Assembly (NCBI RefSeq): GCF_004310295.1
Contig: NZ_SISB01000038.1
Coordinates: 1-62,791 of the forward strand
Direction of reading: 5' to 3'
DNA length: 62,791 nucleotides
Source of the DNA: Pseudomonas sp. BGI-2
Lineage (GTDB): Bacteria > Pseudomonadota > Gammaproteobacteria > Pseudomonadales > Pseudomonadaceae
Both the position numbers and the translations under genes were made by a program. Of this stretch, positions 54,614 to 62,791 are shown one piece after another (the first letter of the stretch is position 1; every line of letters starts with the position of its first letter). Under the pieces are notes generated by a model. It did not search any database. It was not told the DNA's origin and worked only from the letters and a program-made list of their open reading frames with translations.

Positions 54614-55060
54614 CTAAAGAGAAGGGCGGATCAGTTCGAGACTGAAGTGTTTGCCGTCCAGATAATCATCGATACAGCGGATGATCAGCTCACTGCGCCA
54701 GTTTGCGCGCTGTTCCAGCAGTTCGTCACGTGTCAGCCATTTTGCGCCGACGATCCCGTCGTCCAGTGGGTAATCGGGGTGATGCTTGAGGGGTTTTGCG
54801 GTGAAGCAGACTCGCTGATAAGTCACACCGTTGCTCGGGGCGGTGTAGAGGTAAATGCCCACCACGCCCGTCGGCTCGACGTCCCAGCCGGTTTCTTCCA
54901 GGGTTTCGCGCACCGCGGCTTCGATCAGGGTTTCATCCGGGTCGAGGTGGCCGGCGGGCTGGTTGAGCACCGTTCGTCCGTGCTTGGTTTCTTCGACCAT
55001 CAGGAAGCGGCCGTTGTCTTCGACGATGGTGGCGACGGTGATGTGGGGTTTCCAGTCCAT
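54614..55060 (-). CDS. nudJ: NUDIX hydrolase, NudJ type
   Basis: 148 aa from MDWKPHITVATIVEDNGRFL. A full Nudix box is present, G38-x5-E-x7-RE-x-LEE-x-G, with RETLEETG at 51-58. In E. coli NudJ acts on thiamine diphosphate precursors and nucleoside di- and triphosphates, and its gene also neighbours mnmA. The start at 55060 is chosen; the in-frame extension to 55189 lies in a REP element. Confidence 0.88.
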   Translation of the reverse strand: MDWKPHITVATIVEDNGRFLMVEETKHGRTVLNQPAGHLDPDETLIEAAVRETLEETGWDVEPTGVVGIYLYTAPSNGVTYQRVCFTAKPLKHHPDYPLDDGIVGAKWLTRDELLEQRANWRSELIIRCIDDYLDGKHFSLELIRPSL

Positions 55061-55096
55061 GACGCTTCCTCGATTTTGAAGGTTGGAGCACGGTTT

Positions 55097-55190
55097 AATG
55101 TGGGAGCGGGCTTGCTCGCGAAAGCAGTGGGTCAGCCAATGAAGATGTTGAATGATAAACCGCATTCGCGAGCAAGCCCGCTCCCACATT
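55097..55190. repeat. REPIN-type inverted repeat
   Basis: Ends AATGTGGGAGC and GCTCCCACATT with the GGGCTTGCTCGCGAA core. Located between idh and nudJ (both minus strand). Confidence 0.85.
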
Positions 55191-55211
55191 TGATTGGTGT
55201 GAAGCCCACAA

Positions 55212-55244
55212 ACAGAAACCCCGGCACAGGGCCGGGGCTTCTTT
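55212..55244 (-). terminator. Terminator of the monomeric isocitrate dehydrogenase gene
   Basis: On the minus strand the stem AAGCCCCGGC/GCCGGGGTTT is followed by CTG. It lies 15-45 nt after the stop. The T-run is short, so the adjacent REP hairpin may contribute. Confidence 0.75.
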
Positions 55245-55258
55245 GCATCCTTACAACC

Positions 55259-57484
55259 TTAAACCAGCGCAGCGATCGCGGCGTTGAAGGTGTTGCTCGG
55301 GCGCATGGCCTTGCTGATCAGCTCGGCATTGGCGTGGTAGTAACCGCCGATGTCCACTGGCTTGCCCTGAACAGCGTTGAGCTCGGTAACGATGGTTGCT
55401 TCGTTCTCGGTCAGGGTCTTGGCCAGTTGGCCAAACTGCGCTTGCAGTGCAGTGTCTTCGGTCTGGGCCGCCAGGGCTTGAGCCCAGTACAGCGCCAGGT
55501 AGAAGTGGCTGCCGCGGTTGTCGATGTTGCCGACTTTACGCGATGGCGACTTGTTGTTGTCCAAGAACTGGCCGGTGGCCTGATCTAGAGTCTTGGCCAG
55601 AACCAGAGCTTTAGGGTTGTTGTACGTCACACCCAGGTGCTCAAGGGAAGCGGCCAGGGCCAGGAACTCGCCCAGGGAATCCCAGCGCAGGAAGTTCTCT
55701 TCCAGCAGTTGCTGAACGTGCTTCGGTGCAGAACCGCCAGCGCCGGTTTCGAACAGACCGCCGCCGTTCATCAGTGGAACGATCGACAGCATCTTGGCGC
55801 TGGTGCCCAGTTCCATGATCGGGAACAGGTCGGTCAGGTAGTCGCGCAGTACGTTGCCGGTCACCGAGATGGTGTCCTTGCCTTCGCGGGTGCGACCCAG
55901 GGTGAACGCCATCGCGTCGACTGGCGACATGATGCGGATGTCCAGGCCGGAGGTGTCGTGATCCTTCAGGTAAGCCTGAACTTTCTCGATCACTACGCCG
56001 TCGTGGGCGCGCATCGGGTCCAGCCAGAAAATCGCTGGCGTGGCGCTTGCGCGAGCGCGGTTGACGGCCAGTTTGACCCAGTCCTGGATCGGCGCGTCTT
56101 TGGTCTGGCACATGCGGAAGATGTCGCCGGCTTCAACCGATTGCTCCAGCAGCAGGCTGCCTTTGCTGTCGGTAACGCGGACAACGCCGTTGGCCTTGAT
56201 CTGGAAAGTCTTGTCGTGCGAGCCGTACTCTTCGGCTTTCTTCGCCATCAGGCCAACGTTTGGCACGCTGCCCATGGTAGTCGGATCGAAAGCCCCGTTA
56301 GCCTTGCAGTCTTCGATCACCGCCTGGTAGATGGTGGCGTAGCAGCGATCCGGGATCACAGCCTTGGTGTCGTGCAACTGACCGTCAGTGCCCCACATTT
56401 TGCCGGAGTCACGGATCATCGCCGGCATCGAGGCGTCGACGATAACGTCGCTCGGCACGTGCAGGTTGGTGATGCCTTTGTCGGAGTTGACCATGGCCAA
56501 CGACGGACGAACGGCGTAGACCGCCTGGATGTCCGCTTCGATCTGCGCTTGTTGCTCGGCCGGCAAGGCCTTGATGCGAGCATACAGGTCGCCGATGCCG
56601 TTGTTCAGGTTGAAGCCGATCTGCGCCAGCACGTCAGCGTGCTTGGCCAGTGCGTCTTTATAGAACTCGGCAACGATCTGGCCGAACATGATCGGGTCGG
56701 AGACCTTCATCATGGTGGCTTTGAGGTGAACCGACAGCAGCACGCCTTTTTGCTTGGCGTCTTCGATCTCGGCAGCGATGAAGCTGCGCAGTGCGTTTTT
56801 GCTCATGACCGCGCAATCGAGGATCTCACCGGCTTGCACGGTGGTTTTTTCTTTCAGGACGGTGGCGGTGCCGTCTTGAGCGATCAGTTCGATTTTGACG
56901 GCGTCAGCGGCGTCGATCAGGGCAGCTTTTTCGCTGCCGTAGAAATCGCCGGTGCTCATGTGCGCGACGTGAGACTTGGAGTCCGCAGCCCAGGCGCCCA
57001 TTTTGTGCGGGTGCTTGCGCGCGTAGTTCTTGACCGAAAGCGGTGCACGACGATCAGAGTTGCCTTCGCGCAGAACCGGGTTCACGGCGCTGCCCTTGAT
57101 CTTGTCGTAACGCGATTTGGCGAGCTTGTCGGCGTCGGTGGTTACGGTTTCCGGGTAGTCAGGCAGTGCGAAGCCCTGGGCTTGCAGTTCCTTGATCGCG
57201 GCTTGCAGTTGCGGAACCGAGGCGCTGATGTTCGGCAACTTGATGATGTTGGCTTCAGGCGTAACGGCCAGGTCGCCCAGTTCGGCGAGGTGGTCGGCTA
57301 CGGCTTTGTCACCCAATTGCTCGGGGAAGCTGGCCAGAATACGCCCTGCAAGAGAGATATCGCGGGTTTCCACGGCGATATCAGCGGAGGCGGTGAAGGC
57401 CTCTACGATAGGCAGCAGTGAATAGGTGGCGAGGGCGGGAGCTTCGTCGGTGAAGGTATAGATGATCTTCGAGCGGGTGGGCAT
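55259..57484 (-). CDS. idh: monomeric NADP-dependent isocitrate dehydrogenase
   Basis: 741 aa, typical of the 80-kDa monomeric (type II) enzyme, which is unrelated in overall sequence to the dimeric form. It converts isocitrate to 2-oxoglutarate with NADPH. Recognisable regions include NSDRRAPLSVKNYARKHPHKMG, LSVHLKATMMKVSDPIMFG and GDGQLHDTKAVIPDRCYA. The start at MPTRSKIIYTFTDEAP (57484) matches the family. It is divergent from icd across 492 bp. Confidence 0.95.
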   Translation of the reverse strand: MPTRSKIIYTFTDEAPALATYSLLPIVEAFTASADIAVETRDISLAGRILASFPEQLGDKAVADHLAELGDLAVTPEANIIKLPNISASVPQLQAAIKELQAQGFALPDYPETVTTDADKLAKSRYDKIKGSAVNPVLREGNSDRRAPLSVKNYARKHPHKMGAWAADSKSHVAHMSTGDFYGSEKAALIDAADAVKIELIAQDGTATVLKEKTTVQAGEILDCAVMSKNALRSFIAAEIEDAKQKGVLLSVHLKATMMKVSDPIMFGQIVAEFYKDALAKHADVLAQIGFNLNNGIGDLYARIKALPAEQQAQIEADIQAVYAVRPSLAMVNSDKGITNLHVPSDVIVDASMPAMIRDSGKMWGTDGQLHDTKAVIPDRCYATIYQAVIEDCKANGAFDPTTMGSVPNVGLMAKKAEEYGSHDKTFQIKANGVVRVTDSKGSLLLEQSVEAGDIFRMCQTKDAPIQDWVKLAVNRARASATPAIFWLDPMRAHDGVVIEKVQAYLKDHDTSGLDIRIMSPVDAMAFTLGRTREGKDTISVTGNVLRDYLTDLFPIMELGTSAKMLSIVPLMNGGGLFETGAGGSAPKHVQQLLEENFLRWDSLGEFLALAASLEHLGVTYNNPKALVLAKTLDQATGQFLDNNKSPSRKVGNIDNRGSHFYLALYWAQALAAQTEDTALQAQFGQLAKTLTENEATIVTELNAVQGKPVDIGGYYHANAELISKAMRPSNTFNAAIAALV

Positions 57485-57976
57485 ATTCGGATTAACTCTC
57501 TCTTCTTTGCTAAGCGTGCGCAGAAACTCGAGGGGCGCCGTGTGAGCGCGTTCGTTCAAAGTCATCCATGAGCCGAATGTCGAGGTTTCTTCGCGGTGAT
57601 GTTGGGTGCATCAGTCGAGCGTCAAGCGGGTGGACTGCGGTAACAGTCCGGCTTTTTCGGGCCTGGAGTCTCGTAGTAGAGAGGTCGGCCGTCGTGACTC
57701 TATGGTCAGCGGGCGCATTATACATAGGTAGCTGGCAATCTGCCGATGGTTCATACGTAACGATTCTCGTCCATTGGTCTAAAGGTCGCAGGGGCGAGTG
57801 GGGCGTAGAGTCTTGCACCGTGCTTGAGTTTGGCGCTTTTCCCTTTGCTTTCAGGCTTGTACGTCGCGAACTGTGCTGCTTTGCGGCAGATGAATGGAAC
57901 ATAGGGTTTGCGTGCCGATTTAACTGGGGTACGCTCGAACGAAGCCAGATGTTCAATCCAAACAATGGAGTTCAGC
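57485..57976. other. Divergent promoter region between idh and icd
   Basis: 492 bp without a supported gene. It should hold the promoters for both isocitrate dehydrogenase genes. I found no convincing -35/-10 pair, operator palindrome or RNA structure in it. Short in-frame upstream extensions of both genes were rejected. Confidence 0.6.
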
Positions 57977-59233
57977 ATGGGATACAAGAAGATTCAGGTT
58001 CCAGCAGTCGGCGACAAAATCACCGTCAACGCGGACCATTCTCTCAATGTTCCTAACAACCCGATCATCCCCTTTATCGAAGGCGATGGTATTGGCGTTG
58101 ATATCAGCCCGGTCATGATCAAGGTTGTCGATGCTGCTGTTAAGAAGGCTTACGGCGGCGAACGCAAAATTTCCTGGATGGAAGTCTATGCCGGGGAGAA
58201 AGCGACTCAGGTTTATGATCAGGATACCTGGCTACCTCAGGAAACCCTGGACGCGGTCAAAGATTACGTTGTTTCCATCAAGGGCCCACTGACCACGCCG
58301 GTCGGCGGCGGCATTCGTTCCCTGAACGTGGCCCTGCGTCAGCAACTCGACCTGTATGTCTGCCTGCGCCCTGTGCGCTGGTTCGAAGGTGTGCCTAGCC
58401 CGGTCAAGAAACCAGGCGACGTCGACATGACGATCTTCCGCGAAAACTCGGAAGACATTTATGCCGGTATCGAGTGGAAAGCCGGTTCGGCGGAAGCGAC
58501 CAAGGTCATCAAGTTCCTTAAAGATGAAATGGGCGTCACCAAGATCCGTTTCGACGAAAACTGCGGTATCGGCATCAAGCCGGTTTCCCTGCAAGGCACC
58601 AAGCGTCTGGCGCGCAAGGCGTTGCAGTATGTGGTCGACAATGACCGCGACTCGCTGACCATCGTGCACAAAGGCAACATCATGAAGTTCACCGAAGGTG
58701 CCTTCAAGGAATGGGCCTACGAAGTGGCGGCTGAAGAATTCGGCGCGACCCTGCTCGATGGCGGTCCGTGGATGCAGTTCAAAAACCCGAAAACCGGCAA
58801 GAACGTCATCGTCAAAGATGCCATCGCAGACGCCATGCTCCAGCAGATCCTGCTGCGCCCGGCCGAATACGATGTGATCGCGACCCTGAACCTGAACGGC
58901 GACTACCTCTCCGACGCCCTGGCGGCGGAAGTGGGTGGTATCGGTATCGCACCGGGTGCCAACCTGTCTGACACCATTGCCATGTTCGAAGCGACCCACG
59001 GTACTGCACCGAAGTACGCTGGCAAGGACCAGGTCAATCCGGGTTCCCTGATCCTGTCCGCAGAGATGATGCTGCGTCACATGGGCTGGACCGAAGCGGC
59101 GGACCTGATCATCAAGGGCACCAACGGCGCGATTTCGGCCAAGACCGTGACCTATGACTTCCACCGTTTGATGGAAGGCGCGAAACTGTTGTCTTCTTCG
59201 GCGTTTGGTGATGCGCTAATCTCGCACATGTAA
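57977..59233 (+). CDS. icd: homodimeric NADP-dependent isocitrate dehydrogenase
   Basis: 418 aa, the length of E. coli Icd (416 aa). TCA-cycle enzyme. The phosphorylatable serine region is in GGGIRSLNVALRQQLDLYVCLRP, with S-x-N at the position targeted by AceK in E. coli. The superfamily signature is NLNGDYLSDALAAEVGGIGIAPGAN. The start at 57977 (MGYKKIQVPAVG) follows AATGGAG. Its pairing with a divergent monomeric isozyme is typical of pseudomonads. Confidence 0.96.
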   Translation: MGYKKIQVPAVGDKITVNADHSLNVPNNPIIPFIEGDGIGVDISPVMIKVVDAAVKKAYGGERKISWMEVYAGEKATQVYDQDTWLPQETLDAVKDYVVSIKGPLTTPVGGGIRSLNVALRQQLDLYVCLRPVRWFEGVPSPVKKPGDVDMTIFRENSEDIYAGIEWKAGSAEATKVIKFLKDEMGVTKIRFDENCGIGIKPVSLQGTKRLARKALQYVVDNDRDSLTIVHKGNIMKFTEGAFKEWAYEVAAEEFGATLLDGGPWMQFKNPKTGKNVIVKDAIADAMLQQILLRPAEYDVIATLNLNGDYLSDALAAEVGGIGIAPGANLSDTIAMFEATHGTAPKYAGKDQVNPGSLILSAEMMLRHMGWTEAADLIIKGTNGAISAKTVTYDFHRLMEGAKLLSSSAFGDALISHM

Positions 59234-59262
59234 ACCGCACATGTAAGCGAGTTCACGCACGA

Positions 59263-59305
59263 CAAAAACCGCTCGACTCAGTGATTGAGTCGGGCGGTTT
59301 TTTTA
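59263..59305. terminator. Bidirectional terminator between icd and cspD
   Basis: The stem ACCGCTCGACTCA/TGAGTCGGGCGGT has a 5-nt loop and is followed by seven T on the plus strand. On the minus strand it ends in TTTTTG, so it can also serve cspD. Confidence 0.9.
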
Positions 59306-59327
59306 TGACTGGATGACGTGTGCCGGT

Positions 59328-59618
59328 TTACGCCATAACGGCCTGCTGAGTGGCAGGCGCAGGGACTGCCCGAGCGTCCTCGGGTGTGCCGATGTTGATG
59401 GCATGCAAACCTTTGGGTCCCTGGATGATGTCAAAGACGACCGCTTGGCCGGCTTTCAGGGTTCTATAACCGTCCATCTGGATGGCCGAATAATGGGCAA
59501 ACAGGTCTTCGCTATCGCCATCCTTGTTGATGAATCCATAACCCTTGGCATTGTTGAACCATTTGACCTTGCCTTTTACAGTGCCTTTGACTGGCTCTGC
59601 GTTCTTGTCGCCTGACAT
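59328..59618 (-). CDS. cspD: cold-shock-domain protein CspD type
   Basis: 96 aa. The cold-shock fold begins at GKVKWFNNAKGYGFINKDG (RNP1 KGYGFI) and continues with DLFAHYSAIQ (RNP2 variant) and GPKGLHAINI. It binds single-stranded DNA or RNA; E. coli CspD blocks replication in stationary phase. Three in-frame ATGs are possible. The one at 59618 has AGGG about 8 nt upstream and is preferred over 59624 and 59636. The N-terminal extension of about 16 residues before the fold and an Ala/Pro-rich tail are longer than in E. coli CspD (74 aa). Divergent from clpS, as in E. coli. Confidence 0.9.
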   Translation of the reverse strand: MSGDKNAEPVKGTVKGKVKWFNNAKGYGFINKDGDSEDLFAHYSAIQMDGYRTLKAGQAVVFDIIQGPKGLHAINIGTPEDARAVPAPATQQAVMA

Positions 59619-59844
59619 ACCCATATCCCTCTGCAACAGACTCCATCACTGGAGTATCATCCAGTACATCCGCAGTCTGTTCTTTAGAAATAAGATTGAC
59701 TCCGCGGACCTTTTTTACCCACTGTGGGCTCTATTGGTTGTAACACCGTTTTGCCGATAGTCAAGGTGACCAGGCAGTCGGAGTTGAAATCGGCAATGGT
59801 CGCCCCCACCACTGTATTTGCACAACTGACGAACCTTTCTTTCC

Positions 59845-60228
59845 ATGCATGCAATCAGCCAGATTCGACTAACATTCAATCAGGATCGCCCGACTCTCCA
59901 AAAAGATCATCCGGAGGAACACGACGACGATTCCGCAGGCATTGCTGTTCAGGAGGCCAAGCCTGCTTTACAGGCGCCGCCGATGTACAAGGTGGTTTTG
60001 TTCAATGATGACTACACACCGATGGATTTCGTCGTCGAAGTACTCGAGGTGTTTTTTAACCTGAATCGAGAGCTGGCGACCAAGGTCATGCTGGCCGTCC
60101 ACACAGAAGGACGGGCAGTATGTGGAGTGTTTACCCGCGACATCGCCGAGACTAAGGCCATGCAGGTCAACCAGTACGCCAGGGAAAGCCAGCATCCGCT
60201 ACTCTGTGAAATCGAGAAGGACGGTTAA
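59845..60228 (+). CDS. clpS: ClpS, adaptor of the ClpAP protease
   Basis: 127 aa. It delivers N-degron substrates to ClpA. The core PPMYKVVLFNDDYTPMDFVVEVLEVFFNLN contains the NDDYTPM hallmark and pocket residues, and HTEGRAVCGVFTRDIAETKAMQVN completes the fold. The disordered N-terminus (about 1-45) is longer than in E. coli ClpS (106 aa). clpA starts 30 nt downstream, so they form one unit. Confidence 0.95.
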   Translation: MHAISQIRLTFNQDRPTLQKDHPEEHDDDSAGIAVQEAKPALQAPPMYKVVLFNDDYTPMDFVVEVLEVFFNLNRELATKVMLAVHTEGRAVCGVFTRDIAETKAMQVNQYARESQHPLLCEIEKDG

Positions 60229-60258
60229 TCGCCGACCACTTGGGTATGAGGTGAAGCT

Positions 60259-62529
60259 ATGTTAAACCGCGAGCTCGAAGTCACCCTCAATCTTGCCTTC
60301 AAGGAGGCCCGATCGAAGCGTCATGAGTTTATGACCGTCGAACACCTCCTGCTGGCGCTATTGGACAATGAGGCTGCCGCCACCGTATTGCGTGCCTGCG
60401 GCGCAAACCTCGACAAACTCAAGCACGATCTGCAGGAGTTCATCGACTCCACCACGCCATTGATCCCCGTGCATGACGAGGATCGTGAAACCCAGCCAAC
60501 CCTGGGCTTCCAGCGTGTTCTGCAGCGTGCTGTCTTTCACGTACAGAGCTCGGGCAAACGCGAAGTGACTGGCGCCAACGTACTGGTCGCGATCTTCAGT
60601 GAGCAAGAGAGTCAGGCAGTGTTCCTGCTGAAACAGCAGAGCGTTGCGCGCATCGATGTCGTCAACTACATCGCACACGGCATTTCCAAAGTGCCGGGGC
60701 ATGGCGATCACTCTGAAGGTGAGCAAGATATGCAGGACGACGAGGGCGGTGAGTCTTCATCTTCAGGCAATCCTCTGGATGCTTATGCCAGCAACCTCAA
60801 TGAGCTCGCGCGCCAGGGTCGTATCGATCCATTGGTAGGCCGTGAGCTGGAAGTCGAGCGCGTTGCGCAGATCCTGGCGCGTCGTCGCAAAAACAATCCG
60901 CTGTTGGTGGGCGAGGCGGGCGTGGGTAAAACCGCGATTGCCGAAGGCCTGGCCAAACGCATTGTCGACAACCAGGTGCCGGACTTGCTGGCCAACAGCG
61001 TGGTGTATTCCCTCGATCTGGGCGCCTTGCTGGCCGGGACCAAATACCGCGGCGATTTCGAGAAGCGCTTCAAGGCGCTGCTCAATGAGCTGAAAAAACG
61101 TCCGCAGGCGATCCTGTTCATCGACGAGATCCACACCATCATTGGTGCGGGTGCCGCGTCCGGTGGCGTCATGGATGCCTCGAACCTGCTCAAGCCGCTA
61201 CTTTCGTCGGGCGATATCCGTTGCATCGGTTCGACCACGTTCCAGGAATTCCGCGGGATCTTCGAGAAGGACCGTGCCTTGGCCCGGCGCTTCCAGAAAG
61301 TCGATGTGTCGGAGCCTTCGGTGGAAGACACCATTGGCATCCTGCGCGGCCTGAAAGGGCGTTTCGAAGCGCACCACAACATCGAGTACAGCGATGAAGC
61401 GTTGCGTGCGGCTGCCGAACTGGCTTCGCGCTACATCAATGACCGGCACATGCCGGACAAAGCCATCGATGTCATCGACGAGGCGGGCGCCTATCAGCGT
61501 CTGCAGCCAATCGAGAAACGCGTGAAACGCATCGAAGTGCCTCAGGTCGAGGACATCGTTGCGAAAATCGCGAGGATTCCGCCTAAGCACGTCACCAGCT
61601 CCGACAAAGAGTTGCTGCGTAACCTTGAGCGTGACCTGAAGCTGACAGTATTTGGCCAGGATGCCGCCATCGACTCACTGTCGACCGCGATCAAACTGTC
61701 CCGTGCCGGCCTCAAGTCGCCTGACAAGCCTGTCGGTTCGTTCCTGTTCGCAGGGCCGACCGGTGTCGGTAAAACCGAAGCGGCGCGTCAACTGGCCAAG
61801 GCGTTGGGCATCGAGCTGGTTCGTTTCGACATGTCCGAGTACATGGAGCGCCACACCGTATCGCGTCTGATCGGTGCGCCTCCTGGCTATGTCGGGTTCG
61901 ATCAGGGCGGCCTGCTGACCGAAGCCATCACCAAGCAGCCTCACTGCGTGCTGTTGCTCGATGAAATCGAGAAGGCGCATCCGGAAGTCTTCAACCTGCT
62001 GCTGCAAGTCATGGACCACGGTACGCTGACCGATAACAACGGGCGCAAGGCGGATTTCCGTAACGTGATCGTCATCATGACGACCAACGCCGGTGCCGAA
62101 ACAGCGGCGCGTGCTTCGATCGGTTTCACCCATCAGGACCACTCGTCCGATGCGATGGAAGTGATCAAGAAGAGCTTCACGCCGGAGTTCCGCAACCGTC
62201 TGGACACTATTATCCAGTTTGGTCGCCTCAGTCATGAGGTCATCAAAAGCGTAGTGGACAAGTTCCTTACCGAGCTTCAGGCGCAGTTGGAAGACAAACG
62301 CGTGCAGCTGGAAGTGACCGACGCTGCGCGCAGCTGGCTGGCGGCGGGTGGCTACGACTCGGCGATGGGCGCTCGACCAATGGCGCGCTTGATCCAGGAT
62401 AAGATCAAGCGTCCGCTGGCGGAAGAGATCCTCTTTGGCGAACTGGCCGACCATGGTGGCGTGGTGCACATCGACCTCAAGGACGGCGAGCTGACCTTCG
62501 AGTTCGAAACCACGGCCGAAATGGCCTGA
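60259..62529 (+). CDS. clpA: ClpA, ATPase subunit of ClpAP
   Basis: 756 aa (E. coli 758). Clp N-domain at 1-140, where ClpS docks. The first AAA+ module has GEAGVGKT (218-225) and the second has GPTGVGKT. The ClpP-docking loop is ASIGFTHQD, with IGF where E. coli ClpA has IGL. It unfolds substrates into ClpP. Last gene of clpS-clpA, followed by a terminator. Confidence 0.96.
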   Translation: MLNRELEVTLNLAFKEARSKRHEFMTVEHLLLALLDNEAAATVLRACGANLDKLKHDLQEFIDSTTPLIPVHDEDRETQPTLGFQRVLQRAVFHVQSSGKREVTGANVLVAIFSEQESQAVFLLKQQSVARIDVVNYIAHGISKVPGHGDHSEGEQDMQDDEGGESSSSGNPLDAYASNLNELARQGRIDPLVGRELEVERVAQILARRRKNNPLLVGEAGVGKTAIAEGLAKRIVDNQVPDLLANSVVYSLDLGALLAGTKYRGDFEKRFKALLNELKKRPQAILFIDEIHTIIGAGAASGGVMDASNLLKPLLSSGDIRCIGSTTFQEFRGIFEKDRALARRFQKVDVSEPSVEDTIGILRGLKGRFEAHHNIEYSDEALRAAAELASRYINDRHMPDKAIDVIDEAGAYQRLQPIEKRVKRIEVPQVEDIVAKIARIPPKHVTSSDKELLRNLERDLKLTVFGQDAAIDSLSTAIKLSRAGLKSPDKPVGSFLFAGPTGVGKTEAARQLAKALGIELVRFDMSEYMERHTVSRLIGAPPGYVGFDQGGLLTEAITKQPHCVLLLDEIEKAHPEVFNLLLQVMDHGTLTDNNGRKADFRNVIVIMTTNAGAETAARASIGFTHQDHSSDAMEVIKKSFTPEFRNRLDTIIQFGRLSHEVIKSVVDKFLTELQAQLEDKRVQLEVTDAARSWLAAGGYDSAMGARPMARLIQDKIKRPLAEEILFGELADHGGVVHIDLKDGELTFEFETTAEMA

Positions 62530-62545
62530 CGTTAACCGCGACAAA

Positions 62546-62573
62546 GCAAAAGGCGCCGAAAGGCGCCTTTTTG
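62546..62573 (+). terminator. Terminator of clpSA
   Basis: The stem AAAGGCGCC/GGCGCCTTT with a GAAA-type loop is followed by TTTG, about 18 nt past the clpA stop. Confidence 0.9.
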
Positions 62574-62598
62574 CTGTCTATCAAATCACCGCGATCCC

Positions 62599-62669
62599 CT
62601 GTAGGAGTGAGCCTGCTCGCGATAGCGTCATGTCAGCCAATATTGATGTCACTGACATGACGCCATCAC
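62599..62669. repeat. REP fragment with inverted arms
   Basis: A REP core, CTGTAGGAGTGAGCCTGCTCGCGA, is split here as CTGTAGGAGTGAG and CCTGCTCGCGA. It runs into arms GATAGCGTCATGTCAG (62621-62636) and CTGACATGACGCCATC (62652-62667). The right-hand REP core is missing, as if truncated. Confidence 0.65.
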
Positions 62670-62685
62670 GCCCTGAGCCTTTCCG

Positions 62686-62791
62686 TCAACGCGGTTTTGC
62701 TGTGTCCAGCTCGCTGGTCAACGGTGAGCCGTGCCGGAGCAAGGCCTGTAAATAAACCTTTTCGTCGTACACGGTACTGGTCTTCCAGCAC
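62686..62791 (-). CDS. C-terminal fragment of a gene entering from the right edge (unidentified)
   Basis: On the minus strand one frame is open from the window edge to a TGA at 62686-62688, giving 34 residues that include VYDEKVYLQALLRHGSPL. Composition and codon use look protein-like. The pattern vaguely recalls the tails of some transposases, and a truncated REP element abuts it, but I cannot assign a family. It could also be a chance open frame. Confidence 0.35.
   Translation of the reverse strand, partial: CWKTSTVYDEKVYLQALLRHGSPLTSELDTAKPR

Noticed and set aside
59641..59844. Possible thermosensor or cold-shock leader before cspD and clpS
   Set aside because: I looked for long helices and cold-box-like sequence and saw nothing convincing. 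It is only assumed to hold the divergent promoters.

Overview
The window is chromosomal DNA of a Pseudomonas, most likely of the P. fluorescens group. The evidence is the gene content and order (nuoA-N with a fused nuoCD, aceA, roxA-purB-hflD-mnmA-nudJ, divergent monomeric and dimeric isocitrate dehydrogenases, cspD-clpS-clpA), which agrees with what I recall of the P. aeruginosa nuo-to-clpA region, plus high-GC codon use and many REP/REPIN-type inverted repeats of the GGGCTTGCTCGCGAAGG class between genes.

Layout. 1-3.7 kb: a PstS-like/OmpA fusion protein, exonuclease III and a GNAT protein, separated by REP elements (one with a 110-bp tandem duplication). 3.7-9.1 kb: tamA-tamB, the outer-membrane translocation and assembly module. 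9.3-14.3 kb: a MarR-controlled tripartite drug efflux operon (MarR, NodT-type outer-membrane lipoprotein, EmrA, EmrB), with two operator-like palindromes at its promoter and a REP-like element inside it. 14.4-19.1 kb: ppiB-lpxH facing glnS-cysS. 19.2-27.4 kb: a sigma-54 activator (AcoR/DhaR type) divergent from a six-gene ABC importer of the glycerol GlpSTPQUV type, with a sigma-54 promoter and six TGTTCA repeats between them.

27.5-31.0 kb is an accessory island: a HigB2/HigA2-type toxin-antitoxin pair, a small DUF6124/DUF3077-type protein behind a strongly structured 240-nt leader, and a probable effector gene broken by a frameshift followed by an intact small membrane protein that looks like its immunity factor. 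31.2-46.1 kb is the 13-gene respiratory complex I operon on the minus strand. 46.7-57.5 kb (minus strand) holds aceA, a small secretin-like periplasmic protein, a GNAT protein, the ribosomal oxygenase roxA, purB, hflD, mnmA, a nudJ-type NUDIX hydrolase and the monomeric isocitrate dehydrogenase. 57.9-62.5 kb holds icd, cspD, clpS and clpA. A 34-residue C-terminal CDS fragment may enter from the right edge.

Functionally, most of the window is core metabolism: NADH oxidation (nuo), and the isocitrate branch point, where AceA competes with two dehydrogenases encoded within about 12 kb. The least ordinary parts are the structured leader at 28.49-28.73 kb, the glycerol-type ABC system with its enhancer array and unequal ATPase pair, and the broken effector locus. 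No tRNA, rRNA, CRISPR array or complete insertion sequence was seen.
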